A DNA stretch of 64,000 bases. Source: Desulfobacter sp. (lineage in GTDB: Bacteria; Desulfobacterota; Desulfobacteria; Desulfobacterales; Desulfobacteraceae). The notes under the pieces are model-generated. The model worked only from the letters and a program-made list of their open reading frames with translations. It did not search any database and was not told where the DNA came from. Both the position numbers and the translations under genes were made by a program. Location: assembly GCA_028768525.1 (NCBI GenBank), contig CP054837.1:4956001-5020000 (forward strand). The letters are read 5' to 3'. Shown one piece after another: positions 1 to 8,898 of this stretch; position 1 is the first letter of the stretch; each line of letters begins with the position of its first letter.

Positions 1-1
1 G

Positions 2-1807
2 ATCCGTTCCCTTGACCGGGCCTACAAGGAGGCCGTTGCGGCCAATGATAAATTGTCCGGCAACCAGAGACAGTTAAAAGATACCAACCGGATATTGAGA
101 GCTGAAATTGAGAATCACAGGGTGACAGAAAACCGCCTTCAGAGAAGCTATGATACCCAGACCGTTGCGAATCGGATCCTGCAGGAGGCAATGACGGATT
201 CCTCCATCCAGGAGATATTGGATCACAGCCTTGATCTGCTTTTGTCTATTCCCTGGCTGGCATTTGAATCCCAGGGCAGTATTCATTTGGTGGGGGATGA
301 GCCTGGGATACTGGTTTTGAAGGCCCAGAGGGGTTTTCCTGAAGCCCTTGAAAAGCAATGCCGGTCCATCCCCTTTGGGAAATGCCTATGCGGGCGTGCG
401 GCGCTTGAACGAAAAATTGTATACGCCGCACATATTGACCGCCGTCACGAAATCTCCTTTCCCGGTATCCAGGACCACGGCCATTACTGCATCCCCTTGG
501 TCGCCAAGGCAGAAACCCTGGGCATTCTCAATATCTATTTAAAGCCGGGCCATGAAAGGAGTGAATGGGAAGAGGATTTTCTCATGGCCGCAGCCAATAC
601 CCTGGCCGTTGTCATTGTCCAGCGCCGGGGGGAAGTGCAGAAGAAAGAAATTGAGCAGCGCCTGCTGCAGTCCCAGAAAATGGAATCCATCGGCACCCTT
701 GCCGGCGGTATTGCTCACGATTTCAACAATATTCTGTCGGGTATTTTTGGCTATACCCAGCTGGCGGAAAGATGTCTGGATGACCCGGAAAAAGCAAAGG
801 ATAGGCTGGCCCAGATATATAGAGGGGCCAGCCGGGCCTCTGACCTGATTCAGCAGATACTTACCTTCAGCCGGAAAGCCGAGTATAAAAAAGTACCGGT
901 GAAATTAAGGGAGGTGGTTGAGGAAGTCACAGGTTTTTTGCGCTCATCCCTGCCTGCGTCCATCGATATTATCCAGGAGATCACCTCCAAAAGCTATGTC
1001 ATGGCCGAACCCACCAAGATTCACCAGATTGTCATGAATTTATGCACCAATGCATCCCATGCCATGAGGGAAAACGGCGGCCAACTGCATCTTACCCTGA
1101 CAGATGTGGGGCTGGACAGCCAGGCTGTGACACAATTCCCCGATATGCCAAAGGGGGATTATGTGAGGCTTGAGGTCCGGGATAACGGCGTCGGGATGGA
1201 AAAAGAGGTTCTGGACAAGATTTTTGAGCCCTATTTCACAACCAAGAAAATCAAGGAGGGAACCGGCCTCGGGCTCTCCGTTGTCCTGGGGATTGTCCAG
1301 GAGCATAAGGGATATATCCAGGCCGACAGCACGCCGGGAAAAGGCACCGCTTTTCAATTGTTTTTCCCTAAGGTTTCTACGGGAAACAGCGGCGAAAAGG
1401 GGGCGGTCCGGAAAGATTTTGACATACCAGGCGGCGCCGAACACATTTTGATTGTTGATGATGAAAAGAGCATTCTGGATTCAACCTCGGAGCTTTTGAG
1501 GGATTACGGTTACCATGTATCGGAGTTTTCAACCCCCGGGCAGGCCTTGTCCCAATTCCTTGATACTCCCGGAGGGTTCGATTTGGTGATCACCGACATG
1601 ACCATGCCGGTGATGAGCGGTGAAGAACTGGCTTTGAAGATTCTGGAGGCCAGCCCCCATATGCCCGTACTGCTTTGCACGGGCTACAGCGATAAAATTT
1701 CAAAAAACAAGGCCCTTAGGATGGGGATCCGAAAATTTGTCCAGAAACCGGTGGTGGGAGAGGAACTGCTGGCGATGATCCGGAAAATTCTGGATGAGGG
1801 CATTTAA
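2..1807 (+). CDS. Hybrid sensor histidine kinase (GAF-HisKA-HATPase-REC), 5' end cut by window
   Basis: The reading frame is open from the first bases, so the true start lies upstream; the first in-window candidate (TTG at 53) has no ribosome site. In order I see a short coiled coil, a GAF-like sensor domain (about nt 180-640), and a HisKA domain with the H-box GGIAHDFNN (phospho-accepting His at nt 716-718). An HATPase domain follows, with N-box NLCTNASHAM, DNGVGM and GTGLGLSVV, and then a C-terminal receiver (ILIVDDE, acceptor Asp at nt 1595-1597 in VITDMTMP). There is no transmembrane segment in the visible part, so the signal is probably cytoplasmic. The receiver is the last domain, so a separate Hpt or response regulator must pass the signal on; none is nearby. 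The ligand is unknown. Confidence 0.93.
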   Translation: MRSLDRAYKEAVAANDKLSGNQRQLKDTNRILRAEIENHRVTENRLQRSYDTQTVANRILQEAMTDSSIQEILDHSLDLLLSIPWLAFESQGSIHLVGDEPGILVLKAQRGFPEALEKQCRSIPFGKCLCGRAALERKIVYAAHIDRRHEISFPGIQDHGHYCIPLVAKAETLGILNIYLKPGHERSEWEEDFLMAAANTLAVVIVQRRGEVQKKEIEQRLLQSQKMESIGTLAGGIAHDFNNILSGIFGYTQLAERCLDDPEKAKDRLAQIYRGASRASDLIQQILTFSRKAEYKKVPVKLREVVEEVTGFLRSSLPASIDIIQEITSKSYVMAEPTKIHQIVMNLCTNASHAMRENGGQLHLTLTDVGLDSQAVTQFPDMPKGDYVRLEVRDNGVGMEKEVLDKIFEPYFTTKKIKEGTGLGLSVVLGIVQEHKGYIQADSTPGKGTAFQLFFPKVSTGNSGEKGAVRKDFDIPGGAEHILIVDDEKSILDSTSELLRDYGYHVSEFSTPGQALSQFLDTPGGFDLVITDMTMPVMSGEELALKILEASPHMPVLLCTGYSDKISKNKALRMGIRKFVQKPVVGEELLAMIRKILDEGI

Positions 1808-1941
1808 TTTTTTAAGCTTTTCAAATGCCCATAAGCCTTGTATGATAAATCAGGTTGATTCCGCAATTCCCTATTCTATCTTCTCACTCTGAACTTGTAC
1901 CTGCCTTTTTTTATAACCTGATTTTATAAAAGGAGAGTGTC

Positions 1942-2148
1942 ATGGAAACAAGTGTTTACAAAATTATCGAAGTGGTGGGGTTTTCTGAAACATCATGGGA
2001 AGATGCCGCCAAGGCCGCTGTTGCCACCGTGGATAAATCCATCCGGGATATACGGGTGGCCGAGGTGATCCAGATGGACATGCGCCTGGAGGACAATAGG
2101 ATCATCGGCTACCGTACAAAGCTGAAAGTTTCTTTTAAGCTTGAATGA
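1942..2148 (+). CDS. Dodecin family flavin-binding protein
   Basis: This 68-residue protein has the dodecin pattern: an N-terminal beta strand (VYKIIEVVG), a helix containing WEDAAKAAV, and two closing strands ending in YRTKLKVSFKLE. Dodecins form hollow dodecamers that bind and buffer flavins or CoA in the cytoplasm. The ribosome site AAAGGAGAG lies 7-8 nt before ATG. The gene stands alone between the histidine kinase and the parAB operon. The length is normal for the family. The assignment is by sequence pattern only; bound ligand cannot be told. Confidence 0.88.
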   Translation: METSVYKIIEVVGFSETSWEDAAKAAVATVDKSIRDIRVAEVIQMDMRLEDNRIIGYRTKLKVSFKLE

Positions 2149-2178
2149 TTTTTTCCTGAGCATCAGGGTTTGATATTT

Positions 2179-2266
2179 CAATGGGCCTTGCGGGCCGGAT
2201 ATATGCGGTGTTGCCGGTATACCGCCCGGAGGGCCCATTGTCGTTTGCCGCCCTTTTTTTAGGGCG
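2179..2266. other. Two palindromic structures between dodecin and parA
   Basis: CAATGGGCC at 2179-2187 is the exact reverse complement of GGCCCATTG at 2232-2240. Inside these arms GGGC (2192-2195) can pair with GCCC further in, giving an interrupted long hairpin. A second hairpin, CGCCCT/AGGGCG with an all-T loop, spans 2249-2266. Together they occupy much of the 224-nt gap. They may end dodecin transcription, but there is no clean stem plus trailing T-run. Confidence 0.45.
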
Positions 2267-2372
2267 CATTTTAAATCCGATTTGCCCCTGGTTTTGCCTC
2301 GACGGAATTTACGGATTTGAGGCGCTGTATCTGTTTGCCACGGCTCTTTAATTATGATAATAAAATCGGATT

Positions 2373-3131
2373 ATGACTCAGATTATCAGTATTGCAAACC
2401 AGAAGGGCGGGGTCGGTAAAACAACCACAGCGGTGAATCTTGCCGCAGCCCTGGCCAAGCTGGGTAAAAAGGTTCTGCTTGTTGACTGTGATTCCCAGGC
2501 CAATGCCACAACCGGCCTCGGCGTTGACAAACCCTCCCTGCCCGCATCACTTTACCACGGATTAATCGGTGACGCAGATATCGAAGAGATTTTACAGCCC
2601 ACCATGATTAAAAAACTCATGCTTATTCCCGCCAATGTGGATCTTATCGGATTTGAGGTGGAGATGATGTCTGCCCCCCGGCGGGAAGCCCGGCTGAAAA
2701 CGCTTCTGGAACCTCTGGCCGACCGGTTCGATTTTATTATCATTGATTGCCCGCCGGCATTGAGTCTCTTAACCCTTAATGCCTTTGCCGCCTGCCATTC
2801 CGTGGTGATCCCCCTGCAAAGTGAATTCTTTGCCCTGGAAGGGCTGGGTCAGCTGCTGGATACCATTAAACGGGTGAAACAATCCTTTAACCCGGGGCTG
2901 AAGATCAAAGGCATCCTGCTGACCATGTTTGATAAGCGGACCAACCTCTCCCAGAACGTGGTGGATGACGCCAGGCAATATTTCCAGGATCTGGTTTTCA
3001 AAACCAAGATCCCCAGGAACGTGAAGCTGGGAGAAGCCCCCTCCTACGGTCTGCCCATAATCCTGTACGATAAAATGTCCCAGGGATCTAAGAGTTATAT
3101 GGCTTTTGCAAGGGAACTGCTGAAACGATGA
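2373..3131 (+). CDS. parA: ParA/Soj chromosome-partitioning ATPase
   Basis: A 252-residue ParA-type ATPase of usual chromosomal length, without an N-terminal DNA-binding extension. It shows the deviant Walker A motif KGGVGKTT near the N-terminus, DCDSQANAT (Walker A') and IIDCPPALSLL (Walker B). ParA binds the nucleoid non-specifically in its ATP form and moves the ParB-parS complex. The stop overlaps the parB start by 4 nt (ATGA), so the two are translationally coupled. The ribosome site in front of ATG 2373 is weak. No parS-like 16-bp palindrome was found close by. Confidence 0.97.
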   Translation: MTQIISIANQKGGVGKTTTAVNLAAALAKLGKKVLLVDCDSQANATTGLGVDKPSLPASLYHGLIGDADIEEILQPTMIKKLMLIPANVDLIGFEVEMMSAPRREARLKTLLEPLADRFDFIIIDCPPALSLLTLNAFAACHSVVIPLQSEFFALEGLGQLLDTIKRVKQSFNPGLKIKGILLTMFDKRTNLSQNVVDDARQYFQDLVFKTKIPRNVKLGEAPSYGLPIILYDKMSQGSKSYMAFARELLKR

Positions 3132-4003
3132 TGAAAAAGAAAAAGAAACACACCGGCCTTGGCCGGGGAATCTCTGCCCTCATTCCTGATTTTGACCTGG
3201 AAAAACCCGAAGCCAGTTCTGATTTTTTCTTTTGTGCCGTGGGGGAGATCAGCCCCAATAGGTACCAGCCCAGAACCCGGTTCAGTGAGGATGAGCTAGA
3301 ACGGCTGAAAAATTCCATCGCCCAGCAGGGGGTGCTCCAGCCGCTGCTGGTTCGGAAAATGGACGGGGCCTATGAACTCATCGCCGGGGAACGGCGGCTG
3401 AGGGCGGCCAAGGCGGCCGGGCTTACCGAGGTGCCTGTGATCATCCTGGACCTCACCGACGAGCAGGTGCTTGAAGTCTCCATCATTGAGAATATCCAGC
3501 GGGAGAACCTCAATGTGCTTGAAGAGGCCGAGGCCTATTTCAGGTTGATTGACGAATTCGGCTATACCCAGGAAAAGGTGGCCCGGAAAATCGGGAAGAA
3601 CCGTTCCACCATTGCCAATCTGCTGAGGCTGCGCAGCCTGCCCCAGCAGATCAAAGAGAGTCTGGTGGCCGAGAAGATTTCCATGGGCCACGCCAGGGCG
3701 CTACTGGGCGGCGGATCCGAGGAAAACCAGCTTTACCTGTTCAAGCAGGTGCTGGAACGCAAACTCTCCGTCAGGGAAACCGAGCGGCTGGTCAACCAGG
3801 CCAAGCAGGAACCCAGACAGCTGGCCCAAAAGATGACAGCGGATGAACGACGGTTTCTGGAGCAGACATCCACCCGGATTTCCACCCGGATTAACAGCCC
3901 GGTCAACATCAAGAAAAACGGGGAAAAGGGTAAAATAGAAATCAAATTTAAGTCCGGTTCCGAATTCAACCGCCTTGTGGAGCTGCTGAGCACCCTTTCA
4001 TGA
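3128..4003 (+). CDS. parB: ParB/Spo0J centromere-binding protein
   Basis: A 291-residue ParB: a basic N-terminus (MMKKKKKHTGLGRG), then the ParB/Srx CTP-binding domain with GERRLRAAKAAG, the IENIQRENLNVLEEAEAY segment, a helix-turn-helix (QEKVARKIGKNRSTIANLL) and a C-terminal dimerisation part. It binds parS, hydrolyses CTP and spreads as a clamp. The start overlaps the parA stop, and its own stop overlaps the next start (ATGA), so it is the middle gene of a tightly packed operon. Confidence 0.96.
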   Translation: MMKKKKKHTGLGRGISALIPDFDLEKPEASSDFFFCAVGEISPNRYQPRTRFSEDELERLKNSIAQQGVLQPLLVRKMDGAYELIAGERRLRAAKAAGLTEVPVIILDLTDEQVLEVSIIENIQRENLNVLEEAEAYFRLIDEFGYTQEKVARKIGKNRSTIANLLRLRSLPQQIKESLVAEKISMGHARALLGGGSEENQLYLFKQVLERKLSVRETERLVNQAKQEPRQLAQKMTADERRFLEQTSTRISTRINSPVNIKKNGEKGKIEIKFKSGSEFNRLVELLSTLS

Positions 4004-5712
4004 AAATTTCCATTGCTAAAACAGCCGGATTCTGCATGGGCGTCCGGCGGGCGGTAGATATGGTTCTGGATGCCGCCAACCAGTCCGACGAGCCCATTTT
4101 TACCTATGGCCCCCTGATCCATAATCCCCAGGTCCTTGAAATGCTGGAAGGAAAAGAGATCCACCGGCTGGACGCCATCCCTGAAAAGGGGGAGGGCATT
4201 GTCCTGGTCCGCGCCCACGGCGTGCCCCCCGAAGATGAGACCGCCCTTGCCAATGCGGGATTTACTGTGATCAACGCCACCTGCCCCAGGGTGGTCCGGG
4301 TTCAGGTCATCATTAAAAAATACGCCAAAAAGGGCTTTGCCACCATCATCATCGGAGATAAAAAACATCCCGAGGTGGTGGGGCTGTTGGGCTATGCCAG
4401 GGGAAAAGGGCACACCGTTACTTCCATGGCCCAGCTTCAAGCCCTTCCCGGGTTTGAAAATGCCGTTGTGGTGGCCCAGACCACCCAGAATACCAAGTTC
4501 TACGAAGAGATCAAAACCTGGTGCCGTGAGAACGCCCCCCATTACGAGATTTTTGACACCATCTGCGGCTCCACGGAAAAACGGCAGAACGAGGTGAGGG
4601 AACTGGCCAAAACCCACGATGCCGTCATTGTTGTGGGGGGGAAGGAGAGCGGGAATACCCGGCGCCTGGCCCAGGTGGCCCTGGAAACAGGCACCCCGTC
4701 CACCCATATCGAATCCGCCGCTGAACTGGATTATGATCAATTGGCCGGGGCCAATGCCATTGCCATCACCGCCGGCGCCTCAACCCCCAATTGGATTATC
4801 AAGGATACCTGCCAGAAGGTGGACCAGACCCTGAGGCATAACCGCCCGGTGGTCGGAAGATTTATTGGCGCCATGGATGTGCTCATGAAGACCAACCTGC
4901 TGCTGGCCCTGGGGGCTGCCTGCCTTACATTCGGCGCCGCCTGGATCAGGCAGGGAAGCGATGCCTATTTCCATGCCGCCATTGCCATGTGCTATGTCCT
5001 GTCCATGCAGATTGTGAACAATATGATGACGGTGAAATCCGATACCTATAATAAACCGGACCGCGCTGCATTTTATAAGGATCATAAACCATGGCTGTGG
5101 GGACTTGCGGCGACTTCGGGCCTGGCCGGTCTTTATATGGCCCATGGCCAGGGCGCGGTGTATTTCTGGGTGGTATTTACCATGAGTCTGCTGGGGCTCT
5201 CATATGACCTGAATATCATCCCCAGGTTCATGGGGGGCAGGCGATTTTACCGGATCAAGGATCTGCCCGGTTCCAAGACCATCCTCATTGCTGCGGCCTG
5301 GGGCGTGGTTACCGCCCTGCTGCCGGCTCTGGTTGACAAAAGCGGATGGCCGGCAACCCTTATCGCCTTTCTCTTTGCCACAGGCCTTGTCTTTTCCAGG
5401 ACGGCCTTTGTGGACATTCTTGCCGTTCAAGGGGACCGGATTGCGGGCAAGGAAACCCTGCCCATCCTTCTTGGAGAAGCCAAAAGCCTGAAGGTTATCC
5501 GCTACACCCTGTTGCTCACGGCGGCCATGCCGGTTATGGGCGCTTTTTGTCTGACCGCCGGAAAAATGCTGGTATGGCTTGCCTTGGTGCCGGTTTTCAT
5601 GCTTTTATTGATCAAAGCCTACAGAGAAGACCGCTTTTTGTCGGGCGGCCCCTATGAGATACTTTTTGAATCGTTGTTTATACTGGCGGGGGTGCTGGCG
5701 GTCTTAATCTAA
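4000..5712 (+). CDS. ispH: IspH (HMBPP reductase) fused to a UbiA-type prenyltransferase-like membrane domain
   Basis: Residues 1-280 are a complete IspH/LytB: the three [4Fe-4S] cysteines lie in GFCMG (Cys12), NATCPRV and DTICGSTEKRQ, with RAHGVPP and TAGASTPNW as further family motifs. IspH reduces HMBPP to IPP and DMAPP, the last step of the MEP pathway. From about residue 290 the chain continues with 8-9 hydrophobic helices. It carries the second UbiA acidic motif (DILAVQGDRIAGKETLP) and a looser first motif (NNMMTVKSD...KPD). UbiA enzymes transfer prenyl groups to aromatic or other acceptors in the membrane. The fusion would put isoprenoid-unit supply and a prenyl-transfer-like domain in one chain. 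The acceptor is unknown, and the weak first motif leaves activity of the second half open. Confidence 0.9.
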   Translation: MKISIAKTAGFCMGVRRAVDMVLDAANQSDEPIFTYGPLIHNPQVLEMLEGKEIHRLDAIPEKGEGIVLVRAHGVPPEDETALANAGFTVINATCPRVVRVQVIIKKYAKKGFATIIIGDKKHPEVVGLLGYARGKGHTVTSMAQLQALPGFENAVVVAQTTQNTKFYEEIKTWCRENAPHYEIFDTICGSTEKRQNEVRELAKTHDAVIVVGGKESGNTRRLAQVALETGTPSTHIESAAELDYDQLAGANAIAITAGASTPNWIIKDTCQKVDQTLRHNRPVVGRFIGAMDVLMKTNLLLALGAACLTFGAAWIRQGSDAYFHAAIAMCYVLSMQIVNNMMTVKSDTYNKPDRAAFYKDHKPWLWGLAATSGLAGLYMAHGQGAVYFWVVFTMSLLGLSYDLNIIPRFMGGRRFYRIKDLPGSKTILIAAAWGVVTALLPALVDKSGWPATLIAFLFATGLVFSRTAFVDILAVQGDRIAGKETLPILLGEAKSLKVIRYTLLLTAAMPVMGAFCLTAGKMLVWLALVPVFMLLLIKAYREDRFLSGGPYEILFESLFILAGVLAVLI

Positions 5713-5730
5713 TACCCTTTCGGAGGTGCC

Positions 5731-7857
5731 ATGACAGACGGGCCCGTAAAAAAAGCCGTTGTTCCCCTGTTCGGGACACTGGCCGTAAAAAACCGCTTGA
5801 TTACCGATGCGGATCTTGAAACCGGGTTGGATCGGTGCAAGGATGCGTCTGATCTTGAAGAGGCCCTGCGGTCATATTTCCTTTCCGAGGAGCTGATTTC
5901 CAAAAAAAACATCCAGCGTCTGGCCGTGGCGGCCAAAGCCATTTCCATCCGCCAGAAAGAGTTTAAATTCGGTGCCATTGCCGTATCCAAGGGGTTTATC
6001 AATAAAAGTGTCCTGGAGTTGGCGCTTGAGGATCAGGAAGATGACCTGAAGCAGGGGAAAAAGCCCCGGAGAATAGGGGACATGATGGTGGAAGCCGGGC
6101 TGATTACGGAAAGTCAGCGGGATATGATTCTCAAGATGCAGAACAGGAAACCCAAGCCCGGAAACGGAGATAACGGCGATCAGAATGGGAGCCGGGATGC
6201 ATCGGCTGCAGAAAAGAAAGAGGGCGCGCCGGAAAAGGAGGCCGTTAAACCTGATCCGCCTGAACTCCTGCCTCCGGAACTGATCATCGGCGGGATTCAA
6301 CTGCAGGTGGCCGGAGATCTTATGGCGGCCTTTCTGACCAAAACCCCGGAGTTCGATCCGGATGTGCCTGCCCAGGCAATTAGAGAAGCCCTGATTGACA
6401 GGGGCATTGTTTCGGGACTGGCGGCAGATGAATTAATCGAGGGGTTTGTCAGGTCTTCGGGTTTCAAAACCCAGTCATTCAGGGTGGCCAAGGGGATTCG
6501 CCCCATTGAGGGCAAAGATGCCAAGGTGGAATTTTTCTTTAACACCGATTACCTCAAGGCCGGGGGCATGGATGAAGAGGGAAATATCGATTTTAAGCAG
6601 CGGGGCGAAGTCCCCCTGGTGGAAAAGGGAACGGTACTGGCGGAAAAAACACCCAGGGTAGAGGAACGGCCCGGGTTGAATTTATACGGCGAGGATGTCC
6701 ATATGGTCCCCTCAAAGGACAAGCCCCTGAAGTTCGGAAAGGGTGCCTTGCTTTCCGAAGACGGGTTCAAGCTGCTGGCAGGGGTGAGGGGATACCCCAA
6801 GTATTCCCTGGGCGGGGTGGTGTTTGTCCATGAAGAATACACCACCGGCGGGGATGTGGATTATGAGACCGGGCATATTGAATTTGACGGCAAAGTGAAT
6901 GTCAAAGGCTGCATCAAATCAGGATTTAAGGTCAGGGGCAGCGATATTACCGCCATAGAGCTTGACGGTGGCATCGTGGAAGCCGACGGAGACCTTAAAG
7001 TGGCCGGCGGGATCAATGAAGGCAAAATTTATGCCCGGGGAAATGTCTATGCCAAATTCATTCTTTCCTCTGAGATTATATGTATGGGGGATGTCTATGT
7101 GGAGAAAGAAATTGTGGACTCCACCATTGATGCCGGCGGCGCCTGCTCAATTATCCGGGGGAAATTGATTTCCTCCAAGGTGTCGGCCAAGATGGGGCTG
7201 GCAGCTCAGAATATCGGCACCGAGATGGGCGCCCCTTCGGTGATCAAGGTGGGGTACGACGCCTTTACGGCAAGGGAACTGGCCCAGAATAAGAGTAAAA
7301 CAGCTGAAACCAAAGAAGAAATACTCAAGCTGGAGGGAAAAAAGGCCGAGTCCGGGGCCAAAAAAGATGCCCTTCAACAGGATATTTCCAAACTGGCCCA
7401 TGTCCAGGACCGGTCCCAGCTGGAGCAGGCCGAGATCCGCAAGCAGATGAATGATCCGGCCGGTGCCGCCGTACGCCGGGAGTTGGAAAAAAAGCTTGAA
7501 GCATTAGAAACATCTGCCCGGGAGGCCGAGGAATCCATTGACCGTTGCTTCACTAAAATAGATGCCGCTGACGCTCTCATCAAAAAAATTGACAGGGAAA
7601 TACACCGGTTTGAAACCCTGTTGGAAAATCTTACCGAAGAACGGAACAATCTGACCCGATGGTCAAGGGATAATCCCGGAAAGCCCCAGGTGCTGGTTGA
7701 GGGCGCCCTGTTATCGGGGAATAGGATTATGGGCAAGCATTCCGATCTCACGGTGGACACAATGATCCGCCATGCCCGGATTACAGAGGTGCTTGCCCAA
7801 AGCGATGACGAGTCCGGGGGGCGGCCCGCCTACCGCATGAAGGTGGATAATTACTGA
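5731..7857 (+). CDS. DUF342/FapA-family protein with MshEN-like N-terminus
   Basis: A 708-residue cytoplasmic protein. The first 140 residues contain two stretches like the N-terminal domain of type II secretion/pilus ATPases (for example RIGDMMVEAGLITESQRDM), a fold that can bind c-di-GMP in MshE. A charged linker follows, then a DUF342 (FapA) core with the glycine-rich right-handed beta-helix pattern around residues 280-500 (GDVDYETGHIEFDGKV). The last part is a coiled coil (about 515-640) and a short beta end. FapA-like proteins are tied to flagellar or surface assembly in other bacteria; no flagellar gene is nearby. A good ribosome site (CGGAGGTGCC) precedes ATG, 18 nt after ispH-ubiA, so it closes the parA operon. 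Its last 7 nt overlap the convergent acyltransferase gene. Confidence 0.85.
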   Translation: MTDGPVKKAVVPLFGTLAVKNRLITDADLETGLDRCKDASDLEEALRSYFLSEELISKKNIQRLAVAAKAISIRQKEFKFGAIAVSKGFINKSVLELALEDQEDDLKQGKKPRRIGDMMVEAGLITESQRDMILKMQNRKPKPGNGDNGDQNGSRDASAAEKKEGAPEKEAVKPDPPELLPPELIIGGIQLQVAGDLMAAFLTKTPEFDPDVPAQAIREALIDRGIVSGLAADELIEGFVRSSGFKTQSFRVAKGIRPIEGKDAKVEFFFNTDYLKAGGMDEEGNIDFKQRGEVPLVEKGTVLAEKTPRVEERPGLNLYGEDVHMVPSKDKPLKFGKGALLSEDGFKLLAGVRGYPKYSLGGVVFVHEEYTTGGDVDYETGHIEFDGKVNVKGCIKSGFKVRGSDITAIELDGGIVEADGDLKVAGGINEGKIYARGNVYAKFILSSEIICMGDVYVEKEIVDSTIDAGGACSIIRGKLISSKVSAKMGLAAQNIGTEMGAPSVIKVGYDAFTARELAQNKSKTAETKEEILKLEGKKAESGAKKDALQQDISKLAHVQDRSQLEQAEIRKQMNDPAGAAVRRELEKKLEALETSAREAEESIDRCFTKIDAADALIKKIDREIHRFETLLENLTEERNNLTRWSRDNPGKPQVLVEGALLSGNRIMGKHSDLTVDTMIRHARITEVLAQSDDESGGRPAYRMKVDNY

Positions 7858-8828
7858 TTTATTTTATGGCCGGTTTTCTGCCCCGTTTTCAGCATCCCTT
7901 CCGTCGTTGATCCGTTTTCCGGCAATCGTTTGTTTTCCGGACCGCCGCCGAGCCGCTTTATTTTTTCATCTTTTTCCTGCCACAGCCGGTTGAGCCAGTC
8001 ACAGAATCGGGATCTGAAGTCCTCATTTCCGAAATAATCCCCTACAAGGGCGGCCTCCACGGGTGATACCTCAATATCCACCACCACCTGTTTCATCCCG
8101 CCTGAAATAAAGTTCCAGAAGTTGGGAATGCCGCCCGGATAGACAATGGTTACATTGATGACTTTGTGCAGGTACTGGCCCATGGCCCCAAGGACAAAGC
8201 CCACGCCCCCTGCCTTGGGGGGGAGCAGGTGGGTGTACGGGGAGTCTTTCCGTTGGTGTTTTTCAGGGGTGAACCGTGTGCCTTCAACAAAATTCATCAC
8301 GGAAACCGGTGTGTGTTTGAATTTCTCACAGGCTTTTTGGGTGCTTTCCAGGTCCTTGCCGGCCAGGTGGGGGTTGGCTGCCAGGAACTTTTTGGAATAC
8401 CGTTTCATGAATGGAAAATCCAGGGCCCACCAGGCAAGGCCCAGAAAGGGGACCCATATCAGTTCTTTTTTCAGGAAGAATTTGAGCATGGGGATCCTGC
8501 GGTTGAAGACCTTCTGGAGCACCAGGATGTCCACCCATGACTGGTGGTTGGAGATGACCAGGTACCAGTCTTTTTTGTTCAGCCGGTCCAGGCCCCTCAC
8601 ATCCCATTGGATTTTGTTGAACAGGGCCGAATTCATTCCGTTAATACTGATCCACAGGGTGGCGATGCCGATGAGGAACCTGTCCAGGAAAACGAGGAAT
8701 CCTTTCATTGGAATAATGAATTTTAAAAGGGAAGCCAGGATCAGCGGAACGGTAAGGGTCACTGTGTTCAGCAGATAGCCGAGGAATGAGAGTGCCCCTT
8801 TCAAGGGGCCGGGAAGAAAATCCAGCAT
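7851..8828 (-). CDS. YihG/PlsC-type lysophospholipid acyltransferase
   Basis: A 325-residue membrane protein: two hydrophobic N-terminal helices, then the acyltransferase motifs NHQSWVD (His95-X4-Asp100) and VEGTRFT (181-187), and PGGIPNFW further on. This set is typical of the YihG/YihU branch of 1-acyl-glycerol-3-phosphate acyltransferases, which add an acyl chain to lysophospholipid on the inner membrane. It is the second gene behind the sigma-54 activator (70-nt gap), close to the megasynthase. It could load the synthase product onto glycerophosphate; that role is inference from position. The C-terminal 40 residues are polar and poorly conserved. Confidence 0.88.
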   Translation of the reverse strand: MLDFLPGPLKGALSFLGYLLNTVTLTVPLILASLLKFIIPMKGFLVFLDRFLIGIATLWISINGMNSALFNKIQWDVRGLDRLNKKDWYLVISNHQSWVDILVLQKVFNRRIPMLKFFLKKELIWVPFLGLAWWALDFPFMKRYSKKFLAANPHLAGKDLESTQKACEKFKHTPVSVMNFVEGTRFTPEKHQRKDSPYTHLLPPKAGGVGFVLGAMGQYLHKVINVTIVYPGGIPNFWNFISGGMKQVVVDIEVSPVEAALVGDYFGNEDFRSRFCDWLNRLWQEKDEKIKRLGGGPENKRLPENGSTTEGMLKTGQKTGHKINQ

Positions 8829-8846
8829 GAGGTCAATCCTTTTTAA

Positions 8847-8880
8847 GTGTCAACAGGGTTAACTGTGTCAACGCAGTGTC
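8847..8880. repeat. Short direct repeats in front of the acyltransferase gene
   Basis: GTGTCAAC occurs at 8847-8854 and 8865-8872 (18-bp period), with a partial GTGTC at 8876-8880 and the palindrome GTTAAC at 8858-8863 between the copies. Read on the minus strand, each copy contains TTGACA, a -35-like hexamer, so the array may be promoter or operator sequence for the acyltransferase gene. Confidence 0.35.
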
Positions 8881-8898
8881 TGCCTATTGATAAATCTT

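Noticed and set aside
3733..4740. 335-codon minus-strand open frame across parB and ispH
   Set aside because: Its product is Gly/His/Phe-rich low-quality sequence typical of antisense frames; parB and ispH motifs on the plus strand explain the DNA.
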